Shown: piece by piece, positions 59,885 through 64,000 of the stretch | How positions within the stretch are numbered: the first letter of the stretch is position 1 | How the letters are laid out: every line of letters starts with the position of its first letter | NCBI RefSeq assembly: GCF_021764745.1 | Contig: NZ_JAETXX010000001.1 | Span: forward strand, 558,001 to 622,000 | Reading direction: 5' to 3' | DNA length: 64,000 nt | Origin: Joostella atrarenae | GTDB lineage: Bacteria > Bacteroidota > Bacteroidia > Flavobacteriales > Flavobacteriaceae | Program-made: the position numbers and the translations under genes | The notes under the pieces: model-generated | Told to the model about the DNA's origin: nothing | Database searches by the model: none | Seen by the model: only the letters and a program-made list of their open reading frames with translations

Positions 59885-61627
59885 TTAGTTAATTAGTATA
59901 TTTTCTTTTGGATATTCGTAGAACTGATTATTCATTTGCCTCAATACGCCGATAAGAATATTTAACATTCCTATTCGTCCAATAAACATCACTACTATTA
60001 TAACAATTTTACTGGGCACACTTAATGTAGGTGTTAAATTTAGACTCAATCCTACCGTACTGTATGCAGAAAAAGACTCAAAAGCTATTGAAATAAGATC
60101 TCTCTCTGGCTCAAAGAACAGCAAAAGTAAAATAGCAGTTCCAATGGTAATTAGAGAGATGGAAAGAATAGCAAATGCACGATTTAATGTAGCGTTATCT
60201 ATGCTTCGGGTACCAATCTCAATTTGTCTTTTGTTCGTTGCAACTGCAAATATATTTAGTGTTGCCAATGCAAAAGTTGTTGTTTTTATACCTCCAGCAG
60301 TAGAAGCTGGCGATCCTCCAATCCACATCAATAAAATTACAAAAAGTATAGAAGGCAGCGTTAAGTCGGCATAATTAATAGTATTAAATCCTGCTGTTCT
60401 AGGTGTAACCGATTGAAATGCCGTAGCAGTTATTTTACCAAATGTTGTATTGTGTTCAGCTAAAGTATTGGAGTTTTCATTAAAATAGAAAAACACAAAC
60501 CCTGCGAGTAGCAATATAAGGGTAGTGCTGATTACAATTTTTGAATTTAATGTAATTACCCGTACTAAATTTGCTTTATTATTCCTGCTGATTAAATTTT
60601 TAAAATATGTTTTTATATAATTATAAATGTTGAAAACTATATTGTACCCCAATCCTCCGAAGATTATTAAAAGCATAATTACCCATTGAAAAGGATAATC
60701 GAAACGCAGGGTTTCATTAAATAATCCATCTGAAGCGTTCGAAAAACCAGCATTACAAAATGCTGAAATAGAATGGAAAATACTAAAGAATATAGGGTGG
60801 TCTATATTCGTAAAATCTTCAATAGAGGTGTAAATAAAAATAGCTCCTAAACCTTCTAAAGCGAAAGTAAAGAGCACGATATTCATTGCAAACTTTAAGG
60901 TATCTTTTAATGTTTCCGAAGCAACAAAATCTTTAACATAAAGGGTTTCCTTAAAAGAAGAACCTCCTTTAAAGAAATATGCAAAAAATGAGGTAAAAGT
61001 TAAAATACCCAAACCTCCTAATTGGATTAAAAACAAAATAACACCCTGCCCAAACACGGTAAAATCTGTTGAGGTATCCATAACTGCCAAGCCTGTAACG
61101 CAGACTGCACTCGTGGAAGTAAAGAAAGCATCTATAAAGTTTAACTCGCCTACGGTAGTTGCCTTTGGGAGCATTAATAGGAACGCTCCTATTAGGTCAA
61201 ATATAAAAAAGCTACCTACAAATAAGATAGCTGGATTGAAATATAAGCTGTATAAATACCGTATTAATATGGTCAACCTCAAAGTGAGATAGAGTAATAG
61301 GGCGCCTTCTAGAAATGGTTTTATCTTAAAAAGATATTGCTCCAAAACATGTTCTGAAGCTACCACATAAACGCCTATACTTAAAAGCACTACAGAAGCA
61401 AAAATGGCAACGTATGTAAGGCTAATAAGTTTACGGGTTTTATCTTTCTGACTAAAATAGCGGTATAAATTGGTTGCTAACAGCGTTAAAATTAGTACGC
61501 TAACAATAATTAGCTTGTGAGTTCTAAATTTCTCGTACACAAAAAAGCCAAAATCAAATATGAGAAAACTAATGACTATGAAGTCAATAATTAAAAAAAA
61601 TAGCCTTTGTGGACTTACTTTTTTCAC
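59885..61627 (-). CDS. TrkH/KtrB-type potassium transporter
   Basis: A 580-residue membrane protein that forms the potassium pathway. Four pore loops are recognisable by their Gly residues: TSTSAVCVTGLAV (first selectivity filter), FHSISAFCNAGFSNASDG, TPRTAGFNTINYADL, and FSAYSTVGLSLNLTPTLS. About ten membrane helices surround them, with an N-terminal extension of three or four more helices (about 1-130). It overlaps hemC by four bases (ATGA type) and is followed by its RCK partner. The operon setting is unusual and implies transcription together with haem synthesis. Confidence 0.93.
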   Translation of the reverse strand: MKKVSPQRLFFLIIDFIVISFLIFDFGFFVYEKFRTHKLIIVSVLILTLLATNLYRYFSQKDKTRKLISLTYVAIFASVVLLSIGVYVVASEHVLEQYLFKIKPFLEGALLLYLTLRLTILIRYLYSLYFNPAILFVGSFFIFDLIGAFLLMLPKATTVGELNFIDAFFTSTSAVCVTGLAVMDTSTDFTVFGQGVILFLIQLGGLGILTFTSFFAYFFKGGSSFKETLYVKDFVASETLKDTLKFAMNIVLFTFALEGLGAIFIYTSIEDFTNIDHPIFFSIFHSISAFCNAGFSNASDGLFNETLRFDYPFQWVIMLLIIFGGLGYNIVFNIYNYIKTYFKNLISRNNKANLVRVITLNSKIVISTTLILLLAGFVFFYFNENSNTLAEHNTTFGKITATAFQSVTPRTAGFNTINYADLTLPSILFVILLMWIGGSPASTAGGIKTTTFALATLNIFAVATNKRQIEIGTRSIDNATLNRAFAILSISLITIGTAILLLLFFEPERDLISIAFESFSAYSTVGLSLNLTPTLSVPSKIVIIVVMFIGRIGMLNILIGVLRQMNNQFYEYPKENILIN

Positions 61628-62541
61628 AAGCTCAATTCTTTTTTAAGTTTTTTCATTATTTCTTCCCCTCCTTTGCTTAGAATCTCCTTAGCGCAAATAA
61701 CGCCAAGATCATCGCAGTGTTCTATTAGGATTCTTTTTTCAATAGTAACTTTTTGTTTACCATCCAAAGAAAACAATCCACCAGTAAAGGTAAGGTAATC
61801 AATATCTATTTCTGCAATTGCTCCAATTGGAGCTGTACAGCCACCCTCTAAGGTACTTAAAAATTCTCTTTCAATTGTGGTGCAGATGTCCGTTTCATAA
61901 TGATTGAGCTTTTTTAAGGCTTCACGACAGAAGTTGTCTTTCTCTAAGGCAACAACCAACATCGCTCCTTGTGCAGGAGCAGGAATCATCCAATCTAAAA
62001 CCGTGTGATTTTTAGGCTTGAGATTTATTCTCTCTAAGCCAGCAGCAGCAAATACCGCCCCATCCCAATCGTTATTTTTTAATTTCTCTAAGCGCGTGTT
62101 TACGTTCCCACGAAGATCAACAACGTTATGTTTTGGGTATTTATTAAGCCATTGGGCTTTTCTTCGTAAACTTCCAGTTGCAATGGTTGCATTTTTATCT
62201 AGTTCCTTTGGAGTGTCTTTGTGTAATAATAAATCACGATTATTAGCACGCTCCAGAACAGCAGCTTTTACAATGCCTTGAGGTAATTTTGTAGGCACAT
62301 CTTTCATGCTGTGTACAGCAATATCTACAGTGCCATTAAGCATAGCAACATCTAGCGTTTTTGTGAAAACACCAGTAATTCCTAATTCATGTAGTGGCTT
62401 GTCTAGGATAAGGTCGCCATCAGATTTTACAGGAATAATAATTGCTTCAAAACCATTTTTTTCTAAAAGGTCTTTTACGTGGTTAGCCTGCCATAGTGCC
62501 AATTCACTATCGCGAGTTCCAATTCTAATTACGTTGTTCAT
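61624..62541 (-). CDS. hemC: Hydroxymethylbilane synthase (porphobilinogen deaminase)
   Basis: Polymerises four porphobilinogens into hydroxymethylbilane on a dipyrromethane cofactor. The 305-residue protein has RIGTRDSELALWQAN at the N-terminus, VHSMKDVPTKLP, GSLRRKAQWL with the conserved arginines, LRGNVNTRLEKL, and the cofactor cysteine in LEGGCTAPIGA (Cys235). It overlaps both neighbours by four bases (hemA upstream, the trkH-like gene downstream), so the three are translationally coupled. Confidence 0.97.
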   Translation of the reverse strand: MNNVIRIGTRDSELALWQANHVKDLLEKNGFEAIIIPVKSDGDLILDKPLHELGITGVFTKTLDVAMLNGTVDIAVHSMKDVPTKLPQGIVKAAVLERANNRDLLLHKDTPKELDKNATIATGSLRRKAQWLNKYPKHNVVDLRGNVNTRLEKLKNNDWDGAVFAAAGLERINLKPKNHTVLDWMIPAPAQGAMLVVALEKDNFCREALKKLNHYETDICTTIEREFLSTLEGGCTAPIGAIAEIDIDYLTFTGGLFSLDGKQKVTIEKRILIEHCDDLGVICAKEILSKGGEEIMKKLKKELSL

Positions 62542-63791
62542 TTTGAAGTTTCTAATTGAAACACTTTTTTAATTAGTTCTATACTTTCGTCTGAGGTGTT
62601 CGAACTATCTTTTAAATGATTGGCGAAGTGTGTTGTTATCTTTTGAATGATACGATTACTGATGATTTCTGCCTGCTCGTCATTAAAATCATTAATTTTC
62701 TTACGTTGAAAATCAATTTCAGCATCTTTCATCGTTCTTAACTTCTTCTTCAAAGCTTTAATTGTGGGGGCAAATTTCCTTGTTTCTAACCAATGTTTAA
62801 AATCAGTTTCGACCTCTTTGATGATTACTTCCGCCTTAGGGATATATAATTCTCTCTTTTTAAGCGTATCATCAGTCATTTTTGATAACTGATCTAAATG
62901 TACTAAAGTTACATTTTTGTGGTCTTGCACATTAGAATCTACATTTTTGGGGATTGATAAGTCCAAAATTAGTAAATCTTTTGATGTATGGATAAGATCT
63001 TTTGTAATAGTTGGATTTTGTGCTCCAGTTCCTACAATTAGAATATCACTTTTTCGAATTTCTTCCTGTAAATCGCTATAATCTTTAACGATTAGGTTGA
63101 ACTTTCCAGCAATCTTCTCTGCTTTATTTTTTGTTCTATTGATTAAAACAATATGTTCATTTTTGGTGTGCTTCACTAAATTCTCACAAGTATTCCTTCC
63201 AATTTTTCCCGTTCCAAATAATAAAATATTCTTATTTGATACATTTGGTACTTTGGCTAGAATATATTGAACAGAGGCAAAAGCTACAGAAGTAGCACCA
63301 GAAGAAATTTCAGTTTCATTTTTAATTCGTTTACTAGCCTGAATTACACAGTTACATAAACGCTCTAAAAAATGATTGGTAATTCCTTTTGCCTTCGAAG
63401 CAGCAAAACTTTGTTTAATCTGACTTATTATTTCGAAATCTCCGAGAATCTGACTGTCAAGACCTGTTCCTACTCTAAATAAATGCGAAATAGCATCGTT
63501 GTTTTTATAAACGTATCCTATTTTTTGAAACTCTTCAACGGTACCGTTAGAGTTTCCACAAAGTAATTGTATGAGTTGAAATGGGTGTTGAGCAAATCCG
63601 TAAATTTCTGTTCTATTACATGTAGAAGTTACGAGGATGCCGTCGATACCTGCCGATTTCGCCTGATCTAACAGTGCGTTCTTTGCAGTTTCATCTAAGC
63701 TAAATTTACCTCTTAATGCAGCATCAGCCTTTTTATAGCTAATACCAATGATGTAAAATGAACTATGTTTTGAAATGTTATAAGCTTCCAT
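62538..63791 (-). CDS. hemA: Glutamyl-tRNA reductase
   Basis: First committed enzyme of the C5 haem pathway: reduces glutamyl-tRNA to glutamate-1-semialdehyde with NADPH. The 417-residue protein has the catalytic cysteine in TSTCNRTEIYG (Cys58), the substrate region LGDFEIISQIKQS, the NADPH-binding motif LLFGTGKIGRNTCENL, and a C-terminal dimerisation helix region (about 320-417). It is the first gene of the haem operon. A -7 box lies 22 bases upstream. The partner hemL is not in the window. Confidence 0.96.
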   Translation of the reverse strand: MEAYNISKHSSFYIIGISYKKADAALRGKFSLDETAKNALLDQAKSAGIDGILVTSTCNRTEIYGFAQHPFQLIQLLCGNSNGTVEEFQKIGYVYKNNDAISHLFRVGTGLDSQILGDFEIISQIKQSFAASKAKGITNHFLERLCNCVIQASKRIKNETEISSGATSVAFASVQYILAKVPNVSNKNILLFGTGKIGRNTCENLVKHTKNEHIVLINRTKNKAEKIAGKFNLIVKDYSDLQEEIRKSDILIVGTGAQNPTITKDLIHTSKDLLILDLSIPKNVDSNVQDHKNVTLVHLDQLSKMTDDTLKKRELYIPKAEVIIKEVETDFKHWLETRKFAPTIKALKKKLRTMKDAEIDFQRKKINDFNDEQAEIISNRIIQKITTHFANHLKDSSNTSDESIELIKKVFQLETSK

Positions 63792-63813
63792 TCAGTTTTT
63801 TCTGATGTCGGGA

Positions 63814-63821
63814 CAAATTTA
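63814..63821 (-). promoter_or_regulatory. Putative -7 box of the haem operon (TAAATTTG)
   Basis: TAAATTTG on the minus strand fits TAnnTTTG and lies 22 bases before the hemA ATG. No -33 TTTG is apparent, which may mean an activator is needed. Confidence 0.5.
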
Positions 63822-63953
63822 TATTTATTACTTTTATAAAAATAACGCTAGAAGAACTTTTTATGTCGCTTTAGGAAAAATACTCTGTTTTGATGAAACA
63901 TCTCACAAAATGTCTTATTTTCGCAGTATATTAGGGTGTTGTGAAGATGTCTG

Positions 63954-63970
63954 TTTAGAACTGTTCTAAA
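63954..63970. promoter_or_regulatory. 17-base perfect dyad in the hemA upstream region
   Basis: TTTAGAAC (63954-63961) and GTTCTAAA (63963-63970) are perfectly complementary around one central T. A related AAAGAAC follows at 63972-63978. The single-base centre does not allow an RNA hairpin of full length, so a protein operator is more likely. It may belong to hemA or to a divergent gene beyond the window. Confidence 0.5.
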
Positions 63971-64000
63971 TAAAGAACGTAAATATGAGTTTCATTTAAC

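Noticed and set aside
63985-64000. Start of a divergent gene at the right end of the window
   Set aside because: The ATG at 63985 is followed by a stop codon after four codons.

Overview
The window is a stretch of chromosome from a member of the Flavobacteriaceae (phylum Bacteroidota). The evidence is consistent across it. The DNA is AT-rich. At least a dozen start regions carry the Bacteroidota -7 promoter box TAnnTTTG. The subtilase ends in a type IX secretion sorting domain. Many gene families are typical of this group: DUF4292, DUF2480, DUF3078, DUF4421, a CarboxypepD-like TonB receptor, a type-B succinate dehydrogenase, and an ATP synthase operon without beta and epsilon. I found no rRNA, tRNA, CRISPR array, integrase, transposase or prophage. 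Most of the window is housekeeping; the unusual material lies mainly in the spacers.

Layout. 1-5946: ATP synthase operon (AtpZ-like end, a membrane protein, atpB-E-F-H-A-G). 6139-7388: two small envelope proteins. 7445-13605: envelope and surface-polymer operon (flippase, dut, sugar nucleotidyltransferase, TPR protein, DUF4292 lipoprotein, EnvC-like LytM protein), then an OmpW porin. 14690-18307: sdhCAB on the minus strand with a good promoter. 18413-23124: lipoprotein, aminopeptidase P, hydrolase, thiL. 23702-28699: first SUF locus (SufA/IscA-like, sufB, sufC, sufD), interrupted twice by S23-type four-helix-bundle genes. 28831-33347: response regulator, histidine kinase and TonB-dependent receptor. 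33384-40145: minus-strand accessory genes, including an RluA-type pseudouridine synthase with no ordinary start codon. 40376-43343: second SUF locus (sufS, sufE, a SufT-like gene) with a structured RNA candidate between sufS and sufE. 43425-47370: DUF3078 protein, an unknown, hflX and an EEP-fold hydrolase. 47449-50615: a large secreted subtilase behind an array of TTCATCG repeats. 50652-52983: PolB-like exonuclease, ogt and a CNNM/CBS protein. 53065-63821: one long minus-strand haem operon (hemA-C-D-E-F-B) that also carries a TrkH/TrkA potassium transporter and four other genes, ending in a strong hairpin.

How it fits together: respiration (SDH, ATP synthase), Fe-S cluster supply (two SUF loci that together cover scaffold, ATPase, desulfurase, SufE and carrier) and haem synthesis sit within 64 kb, as expected for an aerobic chemoheterotroph.

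The most promising leads are: (1) two S23 (23S-rRNA intervening-sequence type) genes inside the suf operon, each with complementary sequence on both flanks, like rRNA intervening sequences moved into an mRNA; (2) a three-way-junction RNA candidate at 41763-41850; (3) TTCATCG repeats at 21-22 bp spacing upstream of the subtilase, an arrangement like LytTR binding sites; (4) a recurring class of self-complementary, quasi-periodic operon spacers, one word of which is shared almost exactly by the atp and sdh operons.
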